From assembly GCF_000247815.1 (NCBI RefSeq), contig NC_021672.1, positions 71,899,437 to 71,963,436 of the forward strand: DNA of 64,000 nucleotides, written 5' to 3'. The notes below the pieces were generated by a model. It had not been told where the DNA came from. It worked only from the letters and a program-made list of their open reading frames with translations, and did no database searches. Each line of letters opens with the position of its first letter. The first letter of the stretch is position 1. The position numbers and the translations under genes were made by a program. This document shows positions 12,083 to 24,545 of the stretch, piece by piece. The DNA comes from Ficedula albicollis (taxonomy: Eukaryota; Chordata; Aves; Passeriformes; Muscicapidae).

Positions 12083-14600
12083 GGTCTCGCAGGTGTGGTG
12101 CAGAAGGGTGAGGTGACGTGCCACAAGGCTGCTGCATGACTGTGGGCAGTCTGGAACACAGAGCAGATCCTCTGTCTTCCAGCCCTACATGTGGGGAACA
12201 CAAAAGCGCTTAAAGCACGAGAGGGCTCAAAATGTTTCTTTTTTTTTCTTCGCGTTACTTAGTTCTTTTGCCAAGCGGTCGCTTCTTTTTTCCTTTGATT
12301 TTAACTGCTCTGTTTTGATGGTGGTGTGCTCTAGGTAGTTACTCATCTCCCAGGCACATGGGGGATAAAAGCTTGCAAGGAAGGGATGGGCTGTACGAGC
12401 AGGACTTGCCCCTAACCAGGTTTGGTTTATGGTATCTCACATTCTAGGATGAGGAAAAGGCCAGTGGTAAAAAATATTCCCAGAGGCTGAGAGGACTGGT
12501 GACAGGAGAGGAGACAAGCACATGGAAAATAAGCTCCTGCTCCCTCAAAGACGTGCATGCAGAATGATAGTGGGGTGGGTGTGGGGGCGTGTAAGCAAGT
12601 AGCATCCCAGAAGCTGGAAGAATAAAATGAAAAGGCAGCAGGATCAGCCCGCAGATGAAAGGCAGCCCCTTTAACATTTGCTCCCGGACTCCGGCAACTC
12701 TCAGCAGTTGGCTGGAGACTAAGCTGGACGGTCCTGTGGAGCTCCAACAAAGGGACGAAACAAACCCCCGTCCCCCGGGGCCCCCCTCCCCGACAACGCG
12801 TGAAACAACTTGATAAATGATTGCTCTGTCAGGGGACCAGGGGATGGAGACGTCTGGGAGGGCAGGGGGAATGTATCTAATTCAGGCATGAGGGGAGCGT
12901 GGGGGTCCCTGCCTTGGCAGCAGAATTAATAGATATGGCAGAGTGGGAAGGGGTGGGTGGCTCTCTGGAGAGGTTTCTGGGGAGCAGGCTGTCAGGGTGT
13001 GGGGGGCTCGGGGGCTGTGCCCTGCCTGCAGCCCCCATGCTCACATTACCTCATTTACTGGGGATGGCAGGAAATACAAACCTCCCCCCTCGCTCCCAGC
13101 CCAGTCCAGCCCGGGCTGCTGATAGCATTGAAAGCTGCAGAAACAGGAGCCCATGCTCCTGAGCCTCTATTCAAGGGAACATTAATTACCCTAAAACAAA
13201 AACAAGAGGAGTTCACAGCTGGGGCCCAACACTTCAGATTCCCCCTCCCTCTGTCCTTTCCCCTCTCCTTCCCTGCTGCTCCTCCAGTTTGTGCACACCA
13301 GCTATTTATACAGTCTCCCCTCCTAAATGGCTGATACCGGGTCCGAGCACCCTTGGTGCCCAAAACCCACGGTTTGTAGGGACTGTGCAGGCAGAGATGG
13401 TCCAAGGGCTGGATCTGTGCTGCCAGAGGAGTGGTGTGCCCAAAATACACCACCAAAACCGGGCTGTGTATTTTGTGGAAGGCTGTGGCAGCTGGAATAA
13501 TGAAAGGTTCTACATGGTCAAATGGCTTATGCTGGCGAGTACAGGAGGGAGCACTGGGGAAACTTCAGGGAGTCCTCCTGGAAGAAAATAAGGGTTTGGT
13601 GGTGGTGTATTTTTCTCCCTCCCCCTCTGTGGGAGTGGAGCAGAGAACTTAATTTAGAGCCCTCCCGAGCTGCTGGTTAATAGCTGCTTGATCCAGGAGG
13701 CAGCTGCTGCCACCACTTGCAAGGTGACCCAGAGCCCTGTTCCAGCGTGTCCCAGGCCACTATGTCATGAGCACGAGTTGCCAGGAATAGAGAGTGCAGC
13801 AATGTGTATAAATAAATAAAATGAGGTTTGAGTGCACTTCTGTGTTGGGCTGATGAAGAGGAAGGGCCTGGCTTCAGGAGAACTTAATGCTGAGCTTTGT
13901 TATTGTTTTGGTAGCTGTCACCCATCCAGAGAAGTTGGCCCCAAGCCTCACTCTTGGGGCACATCAGCAATAAATGATAACAAAAATAGGTAAAACGTGG
14001 GGAGGAGAGTTCTGAAACATGTGGAGGGCAGTGCTTGCCAGCTGTCAGCTTCCTGTCTTCACAGGAGAATTTGATCTCCCCGGGAACTGCCCTTCCCCTT
14101 CTCCTCTATTGCTCCTGCCCTAAGGTCTTGGAAGAGCTCAGCAAGTGCCTTGGCACAGGGCAAGGTGGCTTGCCTGCAGTGGAAGTGTTGTGTTCCTTTA
14201 GGCTGCTGACCCTCTGGCTGTGCACTAAAGGCTGAAAAGCCTGAGTCTTCAAAACCCTCTAAGACCTCCTCTCGTGCCTCCAGAAAATAACCAAATACCC
14301 CATGATTTATCAGAAAATACTTTTTTAGCATGTCCAGTTGTGGTGTGAAAGCTGTGAGAGGAGCACCTGGCAGTGCTGGTGTGAGCAGCCCCTGCCAGAA
14401 TCCAGCACCTGGAGCGTGTTACTGCAGGGTAGCCACTGGCATTCATTTTGGGTTAAGTGAGATGCTGTTCAGCTCAGTTAAGCAGACCTATTTATATTGT
14501 GGAGTGCCCTGGTTCGAGCAGGGCTGCAGAGATTAGGAGGAGAGGAGATAGGGAATTAGTCAGCCCTGTTAATGCTTTACCTGGCAGGGAGGAGGGACTG
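12083..14600. other. Non-coding sequence, includes a GC-rich block
   Basis: No gene recognised. The 12650-13340 part is GC-richer and locally C-rich, and is listed separately as a possible regulatory block. The remainder is ordinary unique sequence. Confidence 0.5.
12650..13340. promoter_or_regulatory. Candidate regulatory / conserved non-coding block
   Basis: A 0.7-kb stretch of mixed composition, free of recognisable repeats. It contains a C-run cluster (12765-12791) able to form a G-quadruplex on the minus strand, followed by AT-rich motifs (gataaatgattgctctg, gaattaatagatatgg, acattaattacc, agctatttata). The mix of TAAT cores in GC-rich surroundings resembles developmental enhancers. No start codon or splice pattern is convincing here. 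Confidence 0.25.
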
Positions 14601-15076
14601 TGTCAGAAAAACCCAGTGCATGGAAAGACTCTGTGCTATTTGGATTGTTGACAAAGGAGGGGAGAGTAGAGAGAGGTTTCATAGAATATTTTCTCTACAG
14701 TCTTTTTCTGTACTTTGGTTTATTTCTTGTGGAGCTGAAAAGGTGAGAATAAATAGCCACTAAAGCTACAAAAAATAATTATACAAGCAAAGTGAAAAAT
14801 TGTGTTGTTTATGGTCACTTGCATTGGGTTGCAGCACCTGTCAGAAAAACCCAGTGCATGGAAAGACTCTGTGCTATTTGGATTGTTGACAAAGGAGGGG
14901 AGAGTAGAGAGAGGTTTCATAGAATGTTTTCTCTACAGTCTTTTTCTGTACTTTGGTTTATTTCTTGTGGAGCTGAAAAGGTGAGAATAAATAGCCACTA
15001 AAGCTACAAAAAATCATTATACAAGCAAAGTGAACAATTGTGTTCTTTATGGTCACTTGCATTGGGTTGCAGCACC
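14601..15076. repeat. Two-copy tandem duplication, 238-bp unit
   Basis: Copies at 14601-14838 and 14839-15076 each start tgtcagaaaaacccagtgc and end ggttgcagcacc. I count about four substitutions, so they are about 98 percent identical, which suggests a recent event. No gene is contained. The same short open frame appears in both copies simply because they are duplicates. Confidence 0.95.
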
Positions 15077-15450
15077 TAAAGTTATGCAAGTGTAACACAG
15101 GATACTTTTTAGAAAACAAGACCCTTTCTCTTGAAGTCTAGCAGAGAACAAATCCTGTCCTGAAACACTGGATTTTTGCAAGTGTATACAGCAGTCAGGG
15201 AAGTAGGCAGACATTGTTTTTCAACTTGGGGCAAGTTACCAGCTGGTTTAGACCATCCTCCACTATCATGATGTAGAACTCCACTTTTTCCCCAGCACTC
15301 TTGTCTAATAGTCTGGGCAGTAACCTTTGCAGAAGGCCAGAGGGGACGACTGAATGCAGTGATTTCTTCTAAAGCCCTGACAAAACTACCAGAACTTGGA
15401 GTCCTACATAGTGATAGTTGTTGGCTGATGGTTTTAGGGGAGGTTTTTTT

Positions 15451-15527
15451 GGTGTTTTCTTTTTTTTTTTTTAAGGAAGTAATTTCCGGTGTTTTCTTTT
15501 TTTTTTTTTTTTAAGGAAGTAATTTCC
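15451..15527. repeat. Two-copy tandem duplication around a poly-T run, 37-40 bp unit
   Basis: ggtgttttc, a long T run and aaggaagtaatttcc occur twice in a row (15451-15487, 15488-15527). The copies differ mainly in T-run length. Confidence 0.88.
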
Positions 15528-15840
15528 TTCACAAAAGGGAAGCATTTTTTCATGCAAGACATAATTAAACTGGAATTCATTGCCACAGGATGTTGTGGAT
15601 GCCAGAAGTTGAGATAGGTTCAAAAAGCAATTAAACAAATTCATGGAAGCTAAGTTCATCGAGGGCAATTAAGCACAAAGATACAATCTCTGGCACAGGA
15701 AGTATTAAGCCACAGCTTGCTGGAAGCTGGTAGGGGGGAAGCCTTATGGTATGCTTACACCATTCTTACACACCCACCAAGCATTTGCTGCTAGCCCCTG
15801 TCTGGGGCAGGATACTGGGCTCCATGGACCTTGGATATAT
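15526..15840 (+). mobile_element. CR1/L3-type LINE 3' end, plus orientation, old
   Basis: The stretch contains the hallmark tail of amniote CR1/L3 LINEs: aattaaactggaattcattgc, then gccacaggatgttgtgg, then a ttcatggaagctaagttcatcg block. It ends with ggcaggatactgggctccatgg just before a gacc-ttgg motif. The order matches the 3' end of these elements on the plus strand. It is diverged and carries no reverse-transcriptase part. It begins right at the end of the poly-T tandem duplication. Confidence 0.75.
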
Positions 15841-18800
15841 TCATTTATTGTGCTCTAGCACATCCTAGTTTTGCTAAGGGAGTGCTGACAGCATGTAGAG
15901 ATGTGAGTGATCCTTCAGAGTGCCTTTGCTGTGTCTTTTTTTTTGCCAGCAGAAAGCAGAATCAAGACCAGGTATTCTGGTGGTACAGAGAGCTGGGCTT
16001 GCAAGCGAGGGACAGTGGGGAAGGAAATGAAACCAGGCTGCTCCACCACTGTCCTGCTGGCACATGACGTGGTCTGCAGAGCTCCCACGGTGTGGTGTTC
16101 ATGGATGAGCTCCAGACACTTCGTGTGCTTCCAGAAAATTTATCTGTGTGAGTCCTGTCTTCCAATAACCTGCCCTCATCAGCCAACTGCTTCCTCTGGG
16201 GTGCCCAAAACATGGGGCCTTTGAAAATGGACTTAAAATGAGACCTCATGCTTATTAACAGCATGTAAATACATAGAGTAATTCTTCAGATGGAAGTTCA
16301 CTTGACTTTTAGCCTTTTCTTTAATTTTAGGCTTCCTGCTTTGCTTGAGAAATTTAAGCACTGCTAATATGATGTTGTATTAAGTGGTGTCACTCAACAT
16401 AGATAACACATAATTATAACTTAGTTGTTAGAAAACACCTGATTTATCTCAATTGCACCTCTTAATTTGTACTGAGAACCATAAAAGCAATAATCAAACC
16501 TCCTCAGGTCCTCCCTCCCATTGGGAAGCCTGTAACTAAGCTGTGCTGCGAGAGGATGTTTATCAGAGTGCCACAGGGACCAGAAGTAGTTTCTGTCTCC
16601 AGTTCACTGGCCATTCAGAGAGAGAAGTAGGCAGTGTATTAATTCATTGATGTAAAAAAGTATTACTCAAAAGTACAAGAGCCTGGAGAGGGATTAAAAG
16701 CATGGATAAAGAAATTCAAGTTGGAAAGTTTATGCTGTCGCATGTGGGCATAAATAATATAATCCAGAGCTAGTTGTTGGGAACGTTCTGGATGTGAGAA
16801 CAGGTGTGCCATATCTTGTGACTTTTAGCCAAAACCAGTATTTCATATTTGCTTGAACCTTCCTTTATTGAAGATACAGAGAACATGATTCAAGTGTATT
16901 CCCAGCTCAGAGAACCAAATTGCACCCAGTATTTATTATAATTTTAAAAACGTTGTCAATCCAATGGGTCAGGTTTGTGTTTTACAGAGTAAAGCAGATC
17001 ACTGGACTGATCAAGAGAGCCTGTAAACAAGTTTGATGTTTTTGTTCTTAAATGTAGCCACTGCTTTTTTGTGTAACTTTGTTTCTGGATATATTGGTAC
17101 AAAAACGATTTATAAAATTGTGGGAAAGTCACAGAGTATTGTCCAGAATAACATGAGAACGATCCTATTGGAAAGAAATATTGAAAGGCCTGAATATACT
17201 GGGTACTTACCTTCATCTATAGGACAGAGACACCAAGAGAGAGAAGGCAATTGGATGATTAAAATAATAGGAAAAAGGAGAGCAAAAATAATTCTAAAAA
17301 GAAGTGTTCCTAAGCAGGAAGTTCTGCTCTTGAAACACTTAAACTAGATAAATACATTGTGTCTGGCAGAGAGTAGCCTCCAAATAGTCCTGGATTAGAA
17401 GCAGAATGTTGTATGCCTTTTGTGTCTCTGAATTTTATCCCCAGTAAAGTGGATTGGAAAGCAGGGGATGGTTAGTATCGTGGGTTCATCTCAGCAGGCA
17501 CTACTAGGATTATTTGAGCAAGTAGGATAGGGACACTTGAGATGTGTATTCTTTTGGCAGATCCAGGCTAGGTACTGGACAAGTACCTTGGGATTTATTG
17601 GAGAGTCTAAGAAGGAATTAGATGGCACATGTGCAGTGGTTCTGCTGTGCACGTCAGTGCTCTGGAAACCAGCCAGCTGTGCTCAGAGGCTGGGGTTTGA
17701 TGGAGGTGTTTTCCCTCACCAGCAGGGAGAAAAGGTTGGCATCTCATTAAATACAGTTTCTTTACACCCATGGTGGATGGCCATCAGGTTAGTAATCTCA
17801 CACCCACCTTTCTCTTTGCCTGAAGTGGGCCATGGTACATGAGCTCCAGAGCAGAAGTGCAGCTCCTCCTCTTTAACATCACAGCAAGGTGCACTCCAGG
17901 TTTGGTCTGTGCACGTTGCAATTCAGCAACAGCTATTCTGCTTTTCAGTCCTCACTCTAATCTGAATGCATGCAAAACAAGTCTCCCTTTGGTTTGGATG
18001 GAAGAGTTGGTGATAGTAATTGCAGAGTTGATATTGGCTCCTACCACATTTCACAGAACACTGAATGTTTTCAAGGTGAAAAGCTCTGTTTCTCAGCATT
18101 TTTTTTCCTGCTGTTCTTGTGGTGTCTTAAAGCATCTTTTCCTTGAGTGTAACTCACACAATGAAGTTAAAATCACGTCTTCCTGGTTTCCTTCCTCTTT
18201 CGTTTTGAGCTACCTTCATGTACGAACCATCCACCTCCTTAGAGTGAACCCTCTGAGCAGGTTCTGGATGAGGCTTGTTCTCATTTCTAGTCCTGAGTCA
18301 TGCCTAATATTAGATACCTTGGAAGAAAGTAAAATCCCACAAGTGGGAAAACTGCAGAATTCTCAGCCCCAATTGCTGACACTGTTGATGTTTTGTGGTT
18401 TTTAATCTTATTAGTATTATTGCTTCAATAAATACCTCACAGAGAAGAGTTCTGTGGGTTACTTTTGTAAGCGTGGGTGCAGCAATATTTTCTTTCATCA
18501 CTTTTAAATCTATTGTCTTTTATTTGGTTGAACGACTCCTTGCTCCTGTCCTATTGGGAGAAAAAGAGGGTGGGAATGGAGAATAAGTGCATCCAGATGG
18601 CTTTCTCTGCCTGTTTTATGTTATCATATGCTTGGATTGTTTCACCTCTTACTTACCGCCCCTTGAACATAGCCCAGAAATTTGAAAATCATTAGGGTTC
18701 CTATTCAGCAGACTTTTTAATGGACTGTAGGCCATCCAAAGTCATGCTAACAAGGGTTCAGTCAGTCTTGAGTTTTGTAATTGTGTTTTGTAACTGAGTT

Positions 18801-18940
18801 CTTAGATGAGCATCTTTCTGGGGCTGTAAATTGATGTCAGTTCCTTGTGGACTTGTAAGTTTCTGAGGTTTTATTTTGTGGCAAAGACAAGTGGGTTGAA
18901 CGCAATGTTCTAGAGAAAAACTGTGTTTTCCATATTATTC
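15841..18940. other. Unique non-coding sequence, no gene seen
   Basis: No exon or clear repeat recognised. A 188-codon open frame at 17839-18405 (plus) shows no domain, and a frame of this length is expected by chance in 64 kb read six ways. Confidence 0.5.
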
Positions 18941-18949
18941 TTTATCTCG

Positions 18950-19720
18950 CTCTAATACAAAGCTCCACATCTGGTTTGTGGTTTTGACTATGACTGGAAA
19001 CTAAGCAGATGTTTTCCCTGTGCTGTCCACAAGACCACTTAGATCTTTCTCCAAATGGTTACAATTAATGTGAAACCCATCCACATCTACTATTAGTTCA
19101 AACTCTCCTTGCCAATTTGCATAACCTTGCACTCGTGTGCAGTAACATTTATTTGCTGTAACTTGGGTGGATGCTTCAGACTCATACTACTAGTTCTTAC
19201 TGGTTTTATTTAATTTATAGAGCAGTATCATCAACATTTTTTTTCCCCCTATTTCACATTGTATATGCCCCTTTCCAGATCATTTAATATATTAAATGTT
19301 GATCATAGTATCCACCCCTGGGACTTCCCCCATTAACCTTCTTGGAAACTGGCTATTTATTCATGCTGTTCGTTTTTCCTAAATTAGCTTTAATCTATTG
19401 ACGGATGTTTACCTCTCACCCCATGACTAGTTCCCCTAATAGACTGTGGTGATTAATATTACCAAAGGCTGTTTGAAAATTCAAATTAATTATATCTACT
19501 AATTTTTCTTTAACCACTGTCCTGGCACTCCTTATAGAAAACACGGATGTGCCCATTTTTCTTATGGAAATACCATGCTAATCTGGGCCTGCTGTATGGC
19601 ATTAATCTAACTTTCCTAACTACCCAGTTGAGCCATTTTACCAGGTACTAAAGTAAGGTTTACAAGTGTCTGTAATTCCCAAGCTCACTGTTGCTTTTTA
19701 TACACAACTCCACGCTATCA
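18950..19720 (-). mobile_element. CR1/L3-type LINE reverse-transcriptase fragment, minus orientation, decayed
   Basis: On the minus strand, decayed reverse-transcriptase motifs appear in the expected order. A Gly-Asn-Tyr-Arg motif (near 19680) corresponds to the PGNYRP block. Asn-Leu-Asn-Phe-Gln-Thr-Ala-Phe-Gly (near 19480) corresponds to YLDFQKAFD. Asn-Asp-Leu-Glu-Lys-Gly with a following Val-Asp-Asp-Thr-Ala-Leu (near 19220-19290) corresponds to the NDLE and A/V-DDT catalytic blocks. A Asp-Leu-Ser-Gly-Leu-Val-Asp-Ser motif (near 19040) is the downstream DLGV(I)VDS segment. Frameshifts and stops interrupt it, so it is a dead relic. The endonuclease half and the 3' tail are absent. Confidence 0.8.
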
Positions 19721-22269
19721 CCTGCCCTGCAGCTTTGCCACTTCCTATTTAATTTTAATGACCAAGCTGCCAGCAAAATGCGTAATGTGCCGCTCAGCTC
19801 TTAACATCGTTTGAAACTCGGGCGAGCGCTACCTGGGCCAGTTTGTTTCCAATTTAAATTAATTTTATGTGACTCCAGGCATCAGTGGCAGGCTGCCCTG
19901 GGTTTTTACAGCGCCTGCTCTTGAGCTGCTCGTTACCGGCACCCGCCAAGGGCCCCTGCAGGGCTGTGCTCTTGATGCCTTCTATACCTTCCTATACCTC
20001 TTTTACACCTCATCTCTCCTATACCTCTTCTACACAACCTGTTAGGTGGAGCCAGCCCAGCCCCTTGCTCTGGAGGTGTTCTTTGAAAAGCTCATCCAAG
20101 TATCTTGACAGCCCCCTTTACCCTCAGACTTCTGGGAAGCTTAACCTGCTCTGTTAAAACTAGAGTTTTCAACTTTTTAATTCCAGCAAGCAAGTACTAG
20201 AGCATCATTTGAGTATGATTTTAGTGATTTTTGCCTTTTATGCTAGTTCAAGTTGGATTATTTCTGGGTCTTGCTGTGATCCAGAGGTTTATAGCCCCAC
20301 TTAGTCTTTACATTCAAGTCAGTATTTTCTTCTGTACATGTCTGAGCAATTTATGGCTTTAATGTACATTTGCTTGGCTTTGTTTTTATGTTTTAAGTTG
20401 CAAAATCATAATTGTTTCTTCCTGTTTGCAGAATGAACTGTTTCTTTTGACCTGTATTAAAGTGCTTTTGGTTAAAAAATTGAGTTAAAATATGCATTGC
20501 AACTTTTAAAACATTGGTCTGATGATGAAGTTTAGTATTCCATTGTCTTAAATGAGATGCTTAGCACCCAAACCTGATTTACTGCAGTTAGCCAGCAGTT
20601 CTGGCTTGTTTCCAATCTTTAGGCTCTCCAGGTCTGTGATCAGGCTCTGGGCAGGTGCTTGGCAGCAGCCAGGGGCACTGTGAGGTGAGCAGAGAAAGGC
20701 TGATCCACTGCAAAATAACACAGCAAACAAAACTCAGCCAGGTTTAGGATTAAATAATATAATAATCAGGTTTAGGATTAAAAACCCTAAAACCTCCCTG
20801 TAGAACCTGGCCATCAGTAGTGCCCAGGGCTGTGAGCAAGCACAAGGGTGATGCAGGTGGAGGAGCTGGGCAGTGTTGCTATAAAGTTACCCCTGAAATT
20901 TCATCCAGAGCGAAGGGAATAAACAGAAATGAAGCGCGTACTCCTCGTCGCTCGCAGATGGGCTCCACACATGTCAAGGCTCAATTTATCCTATCAGTAA
21001 GGTCTATTCTGGGCTCCTCTGTGTTTTCTGCCAGTTCAGTCTGGGAGTTGTTTTACACCTCTTGGCAAATATTTGGTTCGGGAGTTTCTAAGTATAATCT
21101 AAGTGATTGATTAAAAGTCGGGGAAAGCTTCAGCTCCTACTGGTTAGAGTAATTTCAAATTTACCATTAGATAAGTTTTAAAGGTATTAGTGTATCTTAA
21201 GCATTTAAGACTAAAGCAGGGGATCCAAACAGCCTGTACTGCTGTTCTTGTAGAGCTAAGCATTGCTTCTTTATTTCTGAGGACTTGAGTGCATCTTGGA
21301 TGTCGACAGACACTGCAGTACTTGGTACATTGTACCAAATTACCCAGTTTATCTCCCCTCCTGTTAGTGTCAGGCTGATTCCTTCCTACAGTTTGCTACA
21401 TTGTCCTTCAGAGGCATTGCAAATTTGCTAGTTCCTTAAGCACGCTTCCTGCATCTTCTATTTTGACTTTGGCTTTGAAACCTGTTCCCTCCACACCTTC
21501 TTGGGTTTAATTTCCCTGAGCTGATTTCCTGCGATGGAATCCTTTCCCTGTCCCTGTGTTTTCATCCTGCACTGGGAGTGCTGGGCATTTGCTGTCCTAA
21601 CTGTGCTGCTTCAGACCCCAGAGTGCATCCTGAATGTTTAAAGAATTCAGCCCCACAGCTTTCCTCTGCATTAACAAAATATTTTCTCGGTTTTGTGGAA
21701 CAATGAAGTGAAATGCCCACCATCATGAAGGAAGTCTGTGGTGCAGATGGGGGATGAACTCTGATCTCCATGTGTCTGTCCAGTACCTTGATTACCTGAT
21801 CATCTCCACTGCCTCATCTCAAATTCACCTGTTGGAGTTGAGCCAGCGGGTCAAACTGCATTTTTCATCTCTTTTCTCTCCACTCTCCTTATAGCTTGAG
21901 GCACTGGAGGAGAGTGGAGTTTTTACATGTTGGGAGTCTTCTTCAATACTGTTCTTTTATCCTTTCTTTTTTGCCTCCTTCCTTGCATCTCAAGTCATGT
22001 GAAATCAAGTCTCTATTCCCTTCTACATCTGAAATGCAGCTTTCTGTATTCATGCACATACTTGCCATCAAAACTTTAATCTCTGTCCTTCGTTTTAATG
22101 CTGTAACAAGATTTTATTATTTTTTTTTAGGACCCTCACATTTTCCTCCCTCTATGACATTCAACTCTAGGCAACCAGTATTTTCTGCATTTAGCATCTA
22201 AGTCACGTTCTTTCCTGATTTTAGTGTCCCCAACCTGATTCAGCATGGAATAGAAACCCTTTTCTGCCT
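19721..22269. other. Unique non-coding sequence, no gene seen
   Basis: AT-rich and pyrimidine-rich stretches, including a short imperfect ctataccttc/ctatacctctt run near 19980-20040 and a repeated tttaggatta motif near 20740-20790. No exon, RNA gene or clear transposon. Confidence 0.5.
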
Positions 22270-23100
22270 TGTACACAAAAATGGGTGTACAGGGTTAGAT
22301 CAAAGGTCCCCCTAGCCCAGCATCCTGTCTCTTGTTGTACAGCAGATACCCAGGGAAGAGTGTCAGTTCAGGGCAATCAAGCAATGATACTTCCCCAGGC
22401 TGTGCTACCAGTCTCTGGCTCATTTGCAGCTCAAAAACTTCATTTTGTACTTAACAGCTGTTGATAGATTTCCCACCTCCCCTTTCTGTTAACTTGCCTT
22501 TCTTCTGTGAACCCACGTACTCTTATAGCATCCATAATATTCTGTGGCCAAGAGACAGAAGAATTATTGCTTGTGCAATGAGGTGTCTCCTTTTTCTTCT
22601 TTCTGTCCTGATAATTTAATTTGCTCTATGTCCATTCTTTTTTCAGAAGGGACTACAAGCACTCATTCATTCTCCATGCCACTTCTGGCTTTTTATTATT
22701 TTGCATAGTTTTTCCTGCAGAAGCTGTTTCATACACTTAATCACTGTCGTTGTCCTATTTCAGCTTTTCAGTTCTCCTGTGTCTTCTTTTTCCCCAAATC
22801 TGGGGTCCAGAACTGTGTGCAGTGCTTGTGGTGTAGATTCACTCTGCATTCACACAGAGATGTATTGATGTTTTATGTTCCTTTCTTCAGCATTATATGC
22901 CTACTATTATTACTTCATTTTTGACAACTTCCACTATATTTCTTATACTTTCAGGGTTCTGCACACCACTGCCCAAGCTGTATTTCTGTTTCTTGCACTC
23001 TTGCTTGTGATCTGGACACCCTGACAGTTAGTCTTGCTTCACCTGAATTTTCCTTTTCCTATTTCTTCTGCCTTTTTATGCTCCCACCATATCTGAAAGG
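22270..23100 (-). mobile_element. CR1/L3-type LINE 3' portion, minus orientation, old
   Basis: Read on the minus strand, the 3' tail (gacaggatgctgggctag, then a ggacctttgatctaaccc motif) sits at about 22280-22325. A segment matching the C-terminal region and 3' UTR of the same LINE class follows toward higher coordinates. On the plus strand this includes a ccagaactgtgtgcagtgc block near 22805, typical of the reversed coding end. It is diverged with no open frame. It cannot be one element with the 18950-19720 fragment, because on the minus strand the 3' part would then lie at lower, not higher, coordinates. Confidence 0.65.
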
Positions 23101-24399
23101 GCTTTTTTCCTCTAGTGTTCCTATCCACCTTGATCTCTAAATTTCTGTCAAAGATTCATACTACAAAGCCCTTCAAAAGCATCTGCTCTTTTTTTTTTGC
23201 CTTATCTAGTCTACCAGCACTGTCAGGCAACTTTCTATTATGCTGGAAATAAAAAATGTCTCTAAGATGTGTGCCAAGCTCACAGAATGTAAATCCACAT
23301 ATGTAGATCCAATCCACTCTTCTTTTTTTTCTTCTTTCCTCTTCACCATCTGTCTTCTAATCTGGTTTCTGTGGGCATTAAGGTATAATTTTACACCAGT
23401 CCAGTTAATTCCAAGTTTAGTTCTAGCTTCTACTGTTCAAAAGTGTCTCATGCTAATGGAGCTTAATCTGCACACACCGTGCACAGCATCTCAAGGAGAG
23501 CAGCTCTGATTTTAAGAGTCCAGGGAAGTCTGGGGCCTCCTCTGTTCCTGTCTGGGAAGTTTTGGATAGAAATCACTCCCACGATCCGTGTAACTTCTGC
23601 CTAATGAGGCTGATGCTGGTTTTCTGTGTCGGGCCCGCCGCAGCACTGATGTGCAGATGTGCAGCCTGTTTGTCTCCCAGACATGTTGGATTGCACTCAG
23701 ACTGACTCTGTGATCAGGGAACACGCACGTGGCAGCTTGGAGACTCACCAAGAGCATCATGTTTGTTGCTTATGCTGAGCTCTGGCTCAGCACGTAAGCA
23801 TTTGTCCAGAGTTGCCTTGGATTAGTGGTGCTGGCTGTAAGAGAGCAATCTGCCATCAGGTGCAAGTCCTAATGTTGCTGTGAGCTTTCACCATGACCAG
23901 GGTATTGCAGGGGAACTCTGTTTTTAGAGCAGCAGAACCCACAGTTGCTGTATCAACGTTGCAGATGATTAAATTACCCTGATTCCTTCTCTCTGTCCTA
24001 AGATCCTCTTCCACTTGTGATGGTCTCTGAGCATTTGAAAAGTTGGGTGTTGTGTTCAGTTGCTCCATAAGGATCTTTGGACCTTGGTCTGTGGGATGCA
24101 GTGATCAAAGAACAGTGTCCTCCTCCTCTCCTCCACAGCCACAGAGTTTAGCTGCAGAGTGGTTTTGAAGGCCAGCAGCATTTCAGGTCCTCCAGCTGTG
24201 GAGGTGCTGAAGATAACTCTGTCCTTTAGGCTGCATCATTACATTCACACGTTAAAATGTGGTTCACAGAAAAGCCCAGATCTGTAATGTAGAGCTGCAC
24301 GTGTAATGGTGGGTTGGCAGAAATCTGTTAGTTGAGCATTAAGTTCAATTAAACTAAATTAGAAACTGATTAATGCTGCAATGGCCAGAGGTCTAGCCT

Positions 24400-24545
24400 G
24401 AGAGTTGTTGTGCTCAGTTTTAGTGCTCTGCATTTGGCTTCCTGTGTGATCTTGGGCAAATCACTTAGCTTGTCTGTGAGAAGCCCACATGGGTGTTGTG
24501 AGGTTAAATGCTGTAAGGATTCATAAGAGTTTGAAGATAAAGTTA
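24400..24545 (+). mobile_element. MIR-like SINE relic, plus orientation
   Basis: The MIR core is evident: cctgtgtgatcttgggcaaatcacttagcttgtctgtgag, which runs 24441-24480, then gttgtgaggttaaatgctgtaaggattcata. These correspond to the CTTGGGCAAGTCACTTAACC and GTTGTGAGGATTAAATGAG landmarks of MIR. MIR is a very old amniote SINE and only a few copies remain recognisable in birds. Confidence 0.75.

Noticed and set aside
11457..12203. Long open frames on both strands (up to 248 codons) rich in Trp-Leu-Pro or Gly-Ser-Gln repeats
   Set aside because: They are by-products of the minisatellite, whose unit lacks stop codons in most phases. The unit lengths (20 and 24 bp) do not keep a single reading frame and no start context or domain is present.
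17839..18405. 188-codon open frame on the plus strand
   Set aside because: A frame of this length is expected about once by chance in 64 kb read in six frames. It has no recognised domain and no splice or promoter support.
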